From NCBI GenBank assembly GCA_040006755.1, contig JBDTWJ010000024.1, positions 1-30,883 of the forward strand: a stretch of 30,883 bases of DNA, in the 5' to 3' direction. Both the position numbers and the translations under genes were made by a program. Positions 6,598 to 14,407 of this stretch are shown here, one piece after another. This DNA is from JAENVT01 sp040006755. GTDB lineage: Bacteria > Actinomycetota > Acidimicrobiia > Acidimicrobiales > Ilumatobacteraceae. Positions within the stretch are counted from its first letter, which is position 1; each line of letters starts with the position of its first letter. A model generated the notes under the pieces. It searched no databases. It was given only the letters and a program-made list of their open reading frames with translations, and was not told the DNA's origin.

Positions 6598-7911
6598 ATG
6601 GCGAATCGTCGCGTTCGTGTGATGTGGGCAGATCTCAACGGGCTGTCGCATGGGCGGTACGTCCCCAGCACCAGGCTGCAGCAACACGGTCATCACGCTG
6701 TGACGACGCTGACGATGGGGATCAACCACGACATCCTTCCGGTCACGGGATACGGACCTGATGTCGGTTTCGCGGATCTCGAGACGGTGCCGCTCGTCGA
6801 GTCACTGCGACCTGGGTGGGAGGTCGACACCGACGTTGCCATCGCCGATCTCGAGTACAACGGGCACCCATTGGCGCTGAGCCCGCGGGCAGCATTGAAG
6901 CGCGCGGTCGAAGCCTGGGGTGCGCTGGGATACGAGCCACATCTCGGCTTCGAGATGGAGTTCTACGTGATGCAACCCGACTCCGACGCACCCGGTGGCT
7001 ACGGTCGGCTCGATCTTCCATCGCATCGTGTCTATGGCGTCGGGCTCGGTGGCGACAACACCGGGCTGATGTTCGACATGTACGACGCGGCCGAGCAATC
7101 CGAGCTCGACCTCGAAGGAATCATGGGCGAGTTCCATCCGGGTCAGATGGAGCTCAACATGCGATACGGCCCCGCGCTCGACGCCGCCGACCGCGCCTTC
7201 ATCTGCAAGGAGATGACACGTGAGATCGCGGCTCGGAAGGGCTACTGGATCACCTACATGGGTCGACCGATGGCCGATCTCGTCGGAAGCGGTCTGCACA
7301 TCAACCTCTCGCTCACGCCGATTCATGGCGGTGCGAACGCGTTTGACGATCCGGGCACCGAGCACGGTTTGTCGACGCTGGCCCGGCAGTGCCTCGGTGG
7401 CATGATCGCGCACCACGAGGGGATGGCCGCCATGTCGGCTCCGCTGGTCAACAGCTACAAGCGGCTGATCCCGGGAATCATCGCCGGTTATTGGGCCAAC
7501 TGGGGTCTCGACAACCGCACCAGCACCTACCGGATTCCCTTCGAACGCGGCGCGGCGGCGCGCATCGAGAACCGCATGCCGTGTGGCAGCGCCAATCCGT
7601 ATCTTGCTGCGGCGGTCATGCTCAACGCCGCGCTGCTCGGTGTTGTCGACGGCCGCGATTGCGGCGACCCGCAGATCGGCGATGGCGACGCCGAGCCCAA
7701 CACCGATCGGCACACGCCTCACGATCTCAAAGAGGCCCTCGCCGCGCTCGAGACAGACACCGTTCTGTGCGAGGCGATGGGCACGGATCTGGTCAGGGCA
7801 TTCGTGACCATTCGCAAGGACGAACTGGCCAAGTGGGAAGCCGCCGACGGCACATGGGATACGGAGACAATCTCATCGTGGGAGCTCGAACAGTACCTGC
7901 CATTCTTCTAG
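6598..7911 (+). CDS. Glutamine-synthetase-like ligase (gamma-glutamyl-amide type)
   Basis: This 437-residue protein has the glutamine synthetase fold, which joins ammonia or an amine to a carboxylate with ATP. Seen motifs are GFEMEF (117-122), PGQMELNMRYGPAL, GSGLHINLSL (230-239), NSYKRLIPG (285-293) and RIENRMPCGSANPYLAA (322-338). Glu120 and Glu122, His234 and Glu324 keep the metal-ligand positions. Two usual residues differ: the second His of GxHxH is Asn236, and the Asp of RFPD is Cys329. The sequence fits better with the PuuA/GlnA-like paralogues that act on amines than with housekeeping GlnA, and no adenylylation site is visible. ATG 6598 was chosen because family similarity begins at VRVMWADLNGL and an operator/-10 box lies just upstream; ATG 6517 is in frame but would bury the operator in coding DNA. 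The substrate is unknown. Confidence 0.85.
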   Translation: MANRRVRVMWADLNGLSHGRYVPSTRLQQHGHHAVTTLTMGINHDILPVTGYGPDVGFADLETVPLVESLRPGWEVDTDVAIADLEYNGHPLALSPRAALKRAVEAWGALGYEPHLGFEMEFYVMQPDSDAPGGYGRLDLPSHRVYGVGLGGDNTGLMFDMYDAAEQSELDLEGIMGEFHPGQMELNMRYGPALDAADRAFICKEMTREIAARKGYWITYMGRPMADLVGSGLHINLSLTPIHGGANAFDDPGTEHGLSTLARQCLGGMIAHHEGMAAMSAPLVNSYKRLIPGIIAGYWANWGLDNRTSTYRIPFERGAAARIENRMPCGSANPYLAAAVMLNAALLGVVDGRDCGDPQIGDGDAEPNTDRHTPHDLKEALAALETDTVLCEAMGTDLVRAFVTIRKDELAKWEAADGTWDTETISSWELEQYLPFF

Positions 7912-7921
7912 GTTCGGGCTC

Positions 7922-8743
7922 CTAGAGCTTGACGGCTTGCAGGGTGTACGAGCAGGCCAGTCGCCACGGTCGATCCGCCAGGCTCCATTCTCCGAGCTCG
8001 CCCTTCTCCATGTGACCCGGCAACGCTTCCCACGGCACGCTGTCGTGTTCGACCAGGCCTGTCAATCTCATCCCAGCCTCGAGCAGCGCGGTGACGACCT
8101 CGCCGAGACCGTGATTCCAGCTATGCGTGATGTTCTGCGTGAACTGCGCATCGGTTTTCACGTACGTGCCGGGATCCTCGTCGGTCAGTGGTTCGGAGCG
8201 TTCGAAGTACGGGTAGTCGATCACGAGCTGCTCCGTACGCGCCTCGTCGAGCGCCCACATCATCGGATGACCTTCACGGATGAAGAGCCGACCGCCAGGA
8301 CAGAGCAGTCCCGCCACCACGTCGGCCCACCCTCTGATGTCGGGAAGCCAGCACAACGCGCCGACTCCGGTGTACACGAGGTCGAACTCTTGACGGCGTA
8401 GGACGTCGAGAGCGTCGTAGACGTTGGATTCCACGAAGTCGACGGGCGTGCCGGACAGCGCCGAGAGCCGCCGTGCCTCGACCACCGACGCCCCAGAAAA
8501 GTCGAGTCCGGTCATGACTGCGCCGAGCCGGGCGAGCGAGATCGTGTCGGTGCCGATGTGACATTGCAGGTGAACGCCCCGGAGGCCATTCGTATCACCG
8601 AGCAATGGCCGATCGAACCTGACGACTTCACTGAGGAAGTGGGGATCGGCAGCGAATCGCTCGAACGCATAGTCGGGCGACGCGGCGTGCGCCTGTGCCC
8701 TGTCGTCCCAGCTCGCCCTGTTGTCGTCGAGATACTTCGCCAT
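7922..8743 (-). CDS. SAM-dependent class I methyltransferase
   Basis: The 273-residue protein begins MAKYLDDNRASWDDRAQAHA, as in a family of actinobacterial methyltransferases, and carries a glycine-poor SAM motif I variant GVHLQCHIGTDTISLARLGA, then VTGLDFS-like acidic binding of the ribose (MTGLDFSGASVVEAR), and DLVYTGVGALCWLPDI as motif IV. A C-terminal part (SWNHGLGEVVTALLEAGM and VPWEALPG) probably shapes the substrate pocket. The acceptor is unknown. ATG 8743 is preferred over TTG 8761. It lies 33 bp after the diguanylate cyclase on the same strand and converges on the GS-like gene with a 10-bp gap. Confidence 0.85.
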   Translation of the reverse strand: MAKYLDDNRASWDDRAQAHAASPDYAFERFAADPHFLSEVVRFDRPLLGDTNGLRGVHLQCHIGTDTISLARLGAVMTGLDFSGASVVEARRLSALSGTPVDFVESNVYDALDVLRRQEFDLVYTGVGALCWLPDIRGWADVVAGLLCPGGRLFIREGHPMMWALDEARTEQLVIDYPYFERSEPLTDEDPGTYVKTDAQFTQNITHSWNHGLGEVVTALLEAGMRLTGLVEHDSVPWEALPGHMEKGELGEWSLADRPWRLACSYTLQAVKL

Positions 8744-8776
8744 GGAGAAACGCTGCCACAAACCGCGACCACTGAG

Positions 8777-10399
8777 TCACCTGACAGCGGTGAACACGCG
8801 CCCTCGGCCGGCGTGCTTCGCCGAGTAGACGGCGATGTCGGCGACGCGCAGCAACTCCTCCGGAGTGGTGTCGGCGTCGCTCGTCGCCATGCCGACGCTT
8901 GCTCCGATCGTCACCGTCGTGCCAACGATCATGAACGGCGTCGCCAGTGCCTCGACGATTCGCTCGGCCACGTCACTGGCCACAGTGAGCGGCACGTTCG
9001 GGCCGAGCAGAACGACGAACTCGTCACCGCCGATTCGCGCGGGAAGATCGATGCCACGCAGCTTCTCCACCAACCGAGTCGCAACCTCGATCAGCACCGC
9101 GTCGCCGGCGGCATGGCCGAGTGTGTCGTTGACCTGCTTGAAATGGTCGAGGTCGATGAACAGCATGGTCCGGCCGGGGTCACTCCACGAGGGGTCGTCG
9201 GCTGCCTCGGCCAATGCAATCTGAAGGTACGCGCGGTTGGCGAGACCCGTCAGGAGGTCGAAGTGGGCCTGGTGCGTCAGCTCGGCCTGTCGACGTCGTT
9301 GCTCAGTGATGTCGCGGACCACCGCGACATATCCGCACCGGACGCCGTTCGAGTCGAGGCGGCCGTTGATGTCCAGCAATCCATCGAATCGTGAACCGTC
9401 GCGCCTCACGAAGACCATCTCGTGAACGGTCGGCTGTCCATCAGCCGGCCCGGCAGTCATCATCGCCTCGGGTGTCAACCCGAGCTCCGCTGCGATTCGT
9501 TCGAGATCCTCGCGAAGGTGGAACACGATGGGATTGACTTTCCCGAGCACCTCGCCGGCGCTATAGCCCAGCAGGACCTCTGCTCCGAGACTGAAGGCAA
9601 CGATCGTTCCCGAGATGTCGGTGACGAAGATCGCCTCAGTGCTTGCCGCTCCCATGACGCTGGTCAAAAGATCGGACGTCTGCTGAACCTTCTCGTTTGC
9701 TTCGTGCCGGGCTGTGATGTCGCGAGCGTTGACGATGTAGCCGTTGACGCCTGGGGTGTCGAGATGGTTCGTCGTGCGCGACTCCGTCCATCTCCACGAA
9801 CCGTCGCAGTGGCGAACGCGGTACTGCAGGCCGCTGGGGGAGTTCTCTCCGGTGTGTGCCGCAAGGAAGGCGTTCGCGGCCGCCTCGAGGTCGTCGGGAT
9901 GAATGATGTCGAACCCAGATGTACCGACGAGGGTGCCTTCGGGGTAGCCGAGCAGCCGAGTGAATGTTGGGCTCGCATACTTGATCTGTGCCTGCTCGTC
10001 GAGGATCACAATGACGTCAGAGCTCTCGGCGACGAGCGCTCGAAACCTCTCCTCGGAGTGCTTCTGCCGCGATTCCGCATCCAGTCGCTCGGTGATGTCG
10101 GACATGATCCCCAGCACTTCGCTATTGCCGATCGGCGTGAAGCGAGCCTCTCGGGCGCGTTGGCCGTCGTCGGTCGTCGACATGTAGTGGATCTCGACGA
10201 CGGAGTTGCTGGTGACGCAGGCCTCGATGGCGGCGAGAATCGCGGCGGCTGTACCAGGCGGAGCAAGGTCTCTGACATGACGACCGACAACGTCTGCGGC
10301 CTTTCGAATCCCCGCCATGTTTCCCGAGGCGTGGTAGTCGATGACGACTCCTTCCGCGCTGACCCGGAAGTGGGCATCCCCTTTCGAATTCGGCAGCAT
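8777..10399 (-). CDS. Diguanylate cyclase with three PAS domains
   Basis: The 540-residue soluble protein makes cyclic di-GMP in response to signals sensed by PAS domains. An N-terminal PAS-like domain (about 10-105) is followed by a clear PAS/PAC pair (about 118-235, with EERFRALVAESSDVIVILDE and WRWTESR) and a third PAS (about 245-370, with GAEVLLGYSAGEVLG). The GGDEF domain (about 375-540) starts FDLLTGLANR, has FIDLDHFKQVNDTLGH, and keeps an intact GGDEF motif at 457-461. An RxxD (RGID) lies five residues upstream, the inhibitory I-site, so product feedback is expected. No EAL domain and no membrane segment are seen. A ribosome binding site AAGGGG is five bases before the ATG. The ligand is not predictable from sequence. 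Confidence 0.95.
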   Translation of the reverse strand: MLPNSKGDAHFRVSAEGVVIDYHASGNMAGIRKAADVVGRHVRDLAPPGTAAAILAAIEACVTSNSVVEIHYMSTTDDGQRAREARFTPIGNSEVLGIMSDITERLDAESRQKHSEERFRALVAESSDVIVILDEQAQIKYASPTFTRLLGYPEGTLVGTSGFDIIHPDDLEAAANAFLAAHTGENSPSGLQYRVRHCDGSWRWTESRTTNHLDTPGVNGYIVNARDITARHEANEKVQQTSDLLTSVMGAASTEAIFVTDISGTIVAFSLGAEVLLGYSAGEVLGKVNPIVFHLREDLERIAAELGLTPEAMMTAGPADGQPTVHEMVFVRRDGSRFDGLLDINGRLDSNGVRCGYVAVVRDITEQRRRQAELTHQAHFDLLTGLANRAYLQIALAEAADDPSWSDPGRTMLFIDLDHFKQVNDTLGHAAGDAVLIEVATRLVEKLRGIDLPARIGGDEFVVLLGPNVPLTVASDVAERIVEALATPFMIVGTTVTIGASVGMATSDADTTPEELLRVADIAVYSAKHAGRGRVFTAVR

Positions 10400-10454
10400 C
10401 TCGTCCCCTTGACGGGCAAACGCTGGAGAGCCGGAAGTCAGCCTGCGACGTCGC

Positions 10455-11141
10455 TCACTGTCTGTACCCAGTGGGACGACCGGTCAGACCCGGGGTCGAT
10501 GACGACCGAGCCAATGCAGCAGCCAGACCGTCGAGCAAGCGGTCGAGCGCGAACTCGAAGCGACGGTCGGCGGTCCCGGGATACAACGAGCTCGCTAACT
10601 CCACCGAGCGCGGAAAGACGGTCGAATCAAGATTGGCGTAGTCCGAGCGCCACTCGCAGTAGGTCGCATCGCGGTCGCTGGGTGGCATCGATGCCATGGT
10701 CGCGTCGATTGCAGCCGACCCGATCGTCAACTCGATCACCGCGTGGTACGCGTGTGCCGCAAGCTCGGCATCGCATCCAGCGTCGCGGAGTTGGCGGAGG
10801 ATGGTCTCGGTGATCTGCAACTCGTTGTGATGTCGTGGGGGAGCGCCGCGAACGAGCGACGCGAGAGCGGGATGAGTCAGATTGGCCGTGCGAATTCGAA
10901 TGCACAGCTCGCGTACGCATTCCCGCCAGGACGAGGTGGGAAGGTCGTCCGCCACTCCCGCAAGGCTGCGATCTCCCATGGCCCTCAGCAGCTCGTCCTT
11001 GCTTCGGAAGTGCCTGTAGATCGCGGTTGGATCCGCGTCGAGAGCATCGCCGAGCTTGCGCACCGAGAACTGCTCGAACCCGACGTCACCCATCACCTCG
11101 ATCGCGGCCGAGACGATGATGTCGGGAGTCAGGCGTGCCAT
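10455..11141 (-). CDS. TetR family transcriptional regulator
   Basis: The 228-residue protein starts MARLTPDIIVSAAIEVMGDVGFEQFSV-like and has the TetR helix-turn-helix FSVRKLGDALDADPTAIYRHF at about residues 25-45, followed by SKDELLRAMGDRSLAGV and a helical ligand domain of TetR_C type. Its ATG overlaps the stop of the flavoprotein gene (TAATG), so the two are translated together. The palindrome at 12334-12350, upstream of that gene and of the divergent hydrolase, is the natural operator candidate, and binding would make the regulator repress itself. The inducer is unknown; a pyridine-derived acid or its CoA ester is a guess based on the neighbours. Confidence 0.92.
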   Translation of the reverse strand: MARLTPDIIVSAAIEVMGDVGFEQFSVRKLGDALDADPTAIYRHFRSKDELLRAMGDRSLAGVADDLPTSSWRECVRELCIRIRTANLTHPALASLVRGAPPRHHNELQITETILRQLRDAGCDAELAAHAYHAVIELTIGSAAIDATMASMPPSDRDATYCEWRSDYANLDSTVFPRSVELASSLYPGTADRRFEFALDRLLDGLAAALARSSSTPGLTGRPTGYRQ

Positions 11142-12304
11142 TAGTCGTAGAGACGCGCCGTCGACAGCCGCTCCATGCACACCTCGGCGCTCCATGGCAG
11201 CATCAGTGATCCGAGCCTGGCGTCGCGATACATGCGTTCCAATGGGAGGTGTTTCAGCATTGCTTGCCCGCCGCACACCCGAATCGCGGTGGAGGCGACC
11301 TCGGCGGCGTGCTCCATGACGGTGAACGCTGCCGACCACCCGAGCACCAGATCATCCACGCTGGGATCGAGAGTTGCCTCGTCGACCGCCATGTACAGCA
11401 GGGCTCGCGCCTGTTGATGGCGAAGTTGCATCTGCGCCCAGCCGACTTGCTTCATCGGGTGATCTCGCCGAGCGCCCGCTGCCTGGCCCGGCAACTCGCC
11501 ACGAAGATAAGCACGAGTCGTGTCGAGAACTCCCGCTGTCACGCCGAGGTAACTCGGGCACAACGAGAGGAAGAGCCATGGGTATCGCTCGGCGGCTTGG
11601 TTGTAGATGCCAGCAGGCAACCATTCGTTCGCGGCCGGCACGAACACGTCGTCCATCAGCAGGGTTCGCGACACCGTGCCGCGCATCCCCAGCGGGTCCC
11701 AGTCGTCGAGAGTCGTGACGCCCTCGGCGTTGGCCGGAACACCCAAGAAGCGGACGGTGTCGTCGCCTGCAACCTGGCAGATGACGTTGTAGAAGTTGGC
11801 GGCACCCGACAGCGACGCGAAGATCTTGCGGCCCGTGACGCGCCATCCCCCGTCGGCCACTGTGGCGCGGGTCGCGATGCCACTGGTCGCGCCCACAGCA
11901 AGACCCTCGCTGAACGGTTGGCTGTGGATGTGTCCTCGTTCGACCACACCGCGAAACATGTCGGATCGGATCCGTTCGTGCTCAGTACGTTCGACGGGCG
12001 ACATCGTGAGCGAATCGGCCACCTCCCCACACCACAGCATGGTCGCGTTGTGCATGTTGAAGGTGAGAGCCGTCGCGCCGCAGTAGCGACCGATCTCTTC
12101 ACTGACGCGGACGTAGTCGGCGTAGCTCGCGCCCAGTCCGCCGTACTCGTCGGGGACGCACAGCGCCAACAGGCCAAGACGACGGAAGTCTGCGAAGTTC
12201 TCGAAGGGGAAGCTGGCCTCGCGGTCGTAGCGCACGGCACGTTCGGCGATCAAGGGACCCATGGCGCGTACCCGGTTGACCAGTTCGTCTCGATCGACCG
12301 TCAT
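11141..12304 (-). CDS. Acyl-CoA dehydrogenase-like flavoprotein
   Basis: The 387-residue protein has the full acyl-CoA dehydrogenase fold. The N-terminal helical domain carries LALCVPDEYGGLGASYADY, the middle domain has GWRVTGRKIFASLSGAAN and DPLGMRGTVSRTLLMDDVFVP, and the C-terminal domain has AIRVCGGQAMLKHLPLERMYRDARL. The canonical catalytic glutamate just before the GT(N/S)xI motif is missing: the sequence there is SLMLPWSAEVCMERL. Such a change is typical of relatives that do other chemistry, including two-component flavin monooxygenases of the DszC/HsaA type, though some dehydrogenases place the glutamate elsewhere. It heads an operon with the TetR gene and diverges from the hydrolase/NicX pair. 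A hydroxylase feeding that pathway is a hypothesis. The start at 12304 is supported by a promoter ending six bases upstream. Confidence 0.88.
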   Translation of the reverse strand: MTVDRDELVNRVRAMGPLIAERAVRYDREASFPFENFADFRRLGLLALCVPDEYGGLGASYADYVRVSEEIGRYCGATALTFNMHNATMLWCGEVADSLTMSPVERTEHERIRSDMFRGVVERGHIHSQPFSEGLAVGATSGIATRATVADGGWRVTGRKIFASLSGAANFYNVICQVAGDDTVRFLGVPANAEGVTTLDDWDPLGMRGTVSRTLLMDDVFVPAANEWLPAGIYNQAAERYPWLFLSLCPSYLGVTAGVLDTTRAYLRGELPGQAAGARRDHPMKQVGWAQMQLRHQQARALLYMAVDEATLDPSVDDLVLGWSAAFTVMEHAAEVASTAIRVCGGQAMLKHLPLERMYRDARLGSLMLPWSAEVCMERLSTARLYD

Positions 12305-12310
12305 GGAATG

Positions 12311-12339
12311 ATTCTGGATGCCCGGCACTGAGATGTCAA
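12311..12339 (-). promoter_or_regulatory. Promoter of the flavoprotein-tetR operon (leaderless)
   Basis: On the minus strand a consensus -35 TTGACA (12339-12334) is followed by 17 bases, CAGAAT as -10 (12316-12311), six bases, and the ATG at 12304. Spacing is ideal for a sigma-70-type promoter with transcription starting at the start codon, hence no ribosome binding site. The -35 box is one arm of the shared palindrome. Confidence 0.7.
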
Positions 12340-12350
12340 CAGTGTTGACA
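12334..12350. promoter_or_regulatory. 17-bp palindromic operator shared by divergent promoters
   Basis: TGTCAAC-AGT-GTTGACA is a perfect 7+3+7 inverted repeat. Its right arm contains the -35 TTGACA of the hydrolase promoter and its left arm, read on the minus strand, the -35 of the flavoprotein-tetR promoter. A dimer bound here would block both promoters at once. The TetR regulator at 10455-11141 is the obvious candidate. Length and symmetry suit a TetR-family site. Confidence 0.75.
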
Positions 12351-12373
12351 AATATCGATGAGCAGGAAAGACT
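12345..12373 (+). promoter_or_regulatory. Promoter of the hydrolase-dioxygenase operon (leaderless)
   Basis: TTGACA (12345-12350), 17 bases, AAGACT (12368-12373), six bases, then GTG at 12380. The geometry mirrors that of the opposite promoter base for base. The -10 box is weaker than consensus. Confidence 0.6.
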
Positions 12374-12379
12374 GGATGG

Positions 12380-13189
12380 GTGAGTGAACCAACTGACGTC
12401 GACGGCGATCGCTTCGCCTGGCGCGAGTCGGGCGACGGACACGTGCTGGTGTTGCTGCACGGGCTCAGTGGAAGCCGGCTGTCGTGGGAACCGCAATTGC
12501 ACGGTCTGGCCAATGTCGCCCACGTCGTCGCGTGGGATCAGCCCGGCTACGGCAATTCCGCTCCGCTCGATGGAGCGGTCACATTCGCTGCGCTTGCAGA
12601 CTCGGTGATCGACTTCGTCGACACAATCGGCGCAGGGCAGGTTCACCTCGCGGGCATCTCGTTCGGGGGCATCGTCGCTCAATACGTCGCTGTGCGACAC
12701 CCGCAACGGTTGCTCACCTTGACGCTGCTGTCGAGCAGTCCCGCGTTCGGTCTCGACGGTACGAAGCCCGACGACTGGCGCGCCGCGCGGCTGGCTCCAC
12801 TCGACGACGGAAGAGAGCCTGCCGACTTCGCCGACGAGGTGCTGAGTGCAATCGCCGGTCCACGCGTTTCGCCCGAGGCGATGGCCGGCCAGCGCGATGC
12901 GATGGCCCGTGTGCCTGGCGACGCGCTCCGATGCGCGATCGATTGTCTCGTCACGCACGATAGCCGGGCGCTGTTGCCAGGGATCACTACGCCGACCCTG
13001 TGTGTGGTCGGCGAGCTCGACACCGAAACTCCTGTCGCCTATGCATTCGCACTCGCCGACCTCATTCCGCACGCACGGCTCATTGTGATCCCCGATGCGG
13101 GTCACCTGCTCAACGTCGAGGCCCCCGACGAAGTCAATCGTCTGCTCGGCGAGCAGTTGCAGAGCATGAGTGAGGGCGCGGACGCATGA
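12380..13189 (+). CDS. Alpha/beta hydrolase, NicD-like (N-formylmaleamate deformylase?)
   Basis: The 269-residue hydrolase has the oxyanion motif LLHGLSGS (25-32), the nucleophile elbow GISFGG with Ser94, Asp214 in GELDTETP, and His242 in DAGHLLNVE, a complete Ser-Asp-His set. The general fold covers many substrates, including enol-lactonases. The reason to suspect an N-formylmaleamate deformylase role (NicD type) is the overlap with a NicX-like dioxygenase, the enzyme that produces N-formylmaleamate in the nicotinate and picolinate pathways. GTG 12380 was selected because it sits six bases after a -10 box and gives a normal N-terminus. The stop overlaps the next start as ATGA. Confidence 0.85.
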   Translation: MSEPTDVDGDRFAWRESGDGHVLVLLHGLSGSRLSWEPQLHGLANVAHVVAWDQPGYGNSAPLDGAVTFAALADSVIDFVDTIGAGQVHLAGISFGGIVAQYVAVRHPQRLLTLTLLSSSPAFGLDGTKPDDWRAARLAPLDDGREPADFADEVLSAIAGPRVSPEAMAGQRDAMARVPGDALRCAIDCLVTHDSRALLPGITTPTLCVVGELDTETPVAYAFALADLIPHARLIVIPDAGHLLNVEAPDEVNRLLGEQLQSMSEGADA

Positions 13190-14235
13190 CCGAGTGGCGT
13201 TACATCGAGGCATTTGCGGCGCAGTTCGCGCGTTGCGGTGTGGCCGACGGTGAAGTCGTCGCGCTGCTCAGCGAATCTCAGAGCCGCACGGTGCTGGTCG
13301 AGACGGCCCGGTTGGCCGCCCAATCGCTCGGTGCGCGCGTCTTCGACGTCGTTGTCCCCACTCCGGGGTCACAGCACTCAGTTCCCATCCGCTCGACCGG
13401 CGCGTCGCAGGCCATCGCCGGTAACCCGGCAGTCGTCGCAGCCCTGTCAGCTGCGGGTCTGGTAATCGATTGCACCGTCGAGGGCCTGCTGCATGCGCCC
13501 GAGCTGGGGTCGATTCTCGGACGCGGTGCACGCGTGCTGATGATCTCCAACGAGCATCCCGACGTCTTCGATCGACTCGGGTGGGATTCGGATATGCCGC
13601 GGCGAGTCGAACTGGCACATCAACGGTTGCGCAGCGCCGAGCAGATGCGTGTCACCAGCGATGCCGGCACCGATCTCGGGATCGACTTGACCGGTGCGTT
13701 CACCGCTCAATCGACCGGTGTGACGTCGGGACCCGGTTCGATCGCGCATTGGCCGGGAGGCCTCGTGATCGCCTTCCCGGCAGCGAACACGGTCAACGGC
13801 ACGTTGGTCATGGCGGCTGGTGACCTCAATCTGACGTTCAATCGGATCATCGAGTCACCGATCGCGTTGGCCATTGTCGACGATCACATCACCGACATCG
13901 ACGGCGATGGCGTCGACGCGCAGTTGTTCCGTTCCTATCTCGACTCATTCGGTGATAGCGCCAGCTACGCCACCAGCCACGTGGGATGGGGCATGAACGA
14001 GGCGGCGCGTTGGGAGGCGGTCGAGTTGTTCGACCGTCGCGAAACATGGGGCACCGAATCACGCGCCCTCGCGGGGAACTTCCTGTACTCGACGGGCGCC
14101 AACGAGATCGCCGGACGGTTCACCGCCGGCCATTTCGATCTGCCGATGCGTCATTGCAGCGTCATGCTCGACGGAGTCGCCGTGGTCGAGCACGGCGAAC
14201 TGATCGACGAGCTGCGCGGCGCCTCGCGTCAGTAA
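13186..14235 (+). CDS. NicX-like 2,5-dihydroxypyridine 5,6-dioxygenase
   Basis: The 349-residue protein resembles Pseudomonas putida NicX, which opens the ring of 2,5-dihydroxypyridine with O2 and Fe(II). Shared blocks include LLHAPELGSIL (NicX LLHSPEQ), AHWPGGL (DHWPSGF), SHVGWG (SHIGWG), GNFLYSTGAN (GNFLFSTGPN) and HFDLPMRHCSVMLD (HLDIPLRNCDIYLD). The expected iron ligands are all present as His265, His316 and Asp318, and two more pocket histidines match at 103 and 188. The family is related to M29-type proteins, so a hydrolytic role is the main alternative, but the iron triad argues for the dioxygenase. The gene overlaps the hydrolase by four bases. Maleamate amidase, maleate isomerase and ring-hydroxylating genes of the pathway are not in the window. 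Confidence 0.83.
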   Translation: MTEWRYIEAFAAQFARCGVADGEVVALLSESQSRTVLVETARLAAQSLGARVFDVVVPTPGSQHSVPIRSTGASQAIAGNPAVVAALSAAGLVIDCTVEGLLHAPELGSILGRGARVLMISNEHPDVFDRLGWDSDMPRRVELAHQRLRSAEQMRVTSDAGTDLGIDLTGAFTAQSTGVTSGPGSIAHWPGGLVIAFPAANTVNGTLVMAAGDLNLTFNRIIESPIALAIVDDHITDIDGDGVDAQLFRSYLDSFGDSASYATSHVGWGMNEAARWEAVELFDRRETWGTESRALAGNFLYSTGANEIAGRFTAGHFDLPMRHCSVMLDGVAVVEHGELIDELRGASRQ

Positions 14236-14380
14236 GCGCTGACGGCTGGGCATTGATCGCGCTGCGCCTGGGTCCGTTCGGCGATCTGGTCCACCTCTCG
14301 ATGAACAACCCGTCGACGGTTCGTGCGCATCCGAAAAGCGTCGACCAGCGAGCTGCTCACCTTGTACCGCGTATGTCGAT

Positions 14381-14401
14381 CCGCGCGAGCGCGGGCATGA
14401 T
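14381..14401 (+). promoter_or_regulatory. Palindrome and -10-like box before the GT operon
   Basis: CCGCGC-GA-GCGCGG (14381-14394) is a perfect palindrome, immediately followed by CATGAT (14396-14401), which stands six bases before the GTG at 14408. This could be an operator-covered leaderless promoter. In GC-rich DNA a palindrome of this composition is less telling than the AT-containing ones. The remaining part of the 172-bp gap from 14236 shows nothing I can name. Confidence 0.35.
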
Positions 14402-14407
14402 GGAGCG

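Noticed and set aside
8558..10813. Plus-strand frames opposite the methyltransferase, cyclase and TetR genes
   Set aside because: No recognisable domains; the minus-strand proteins carry complete family motifs throughout.
12305..13213. Upstream extension of the flavoprotein reading frame on the minus strand
   Set aside because: The extension is antisense to the hydrolase, lacks family similarity, and a promoter ends six bases before ATG 12304.
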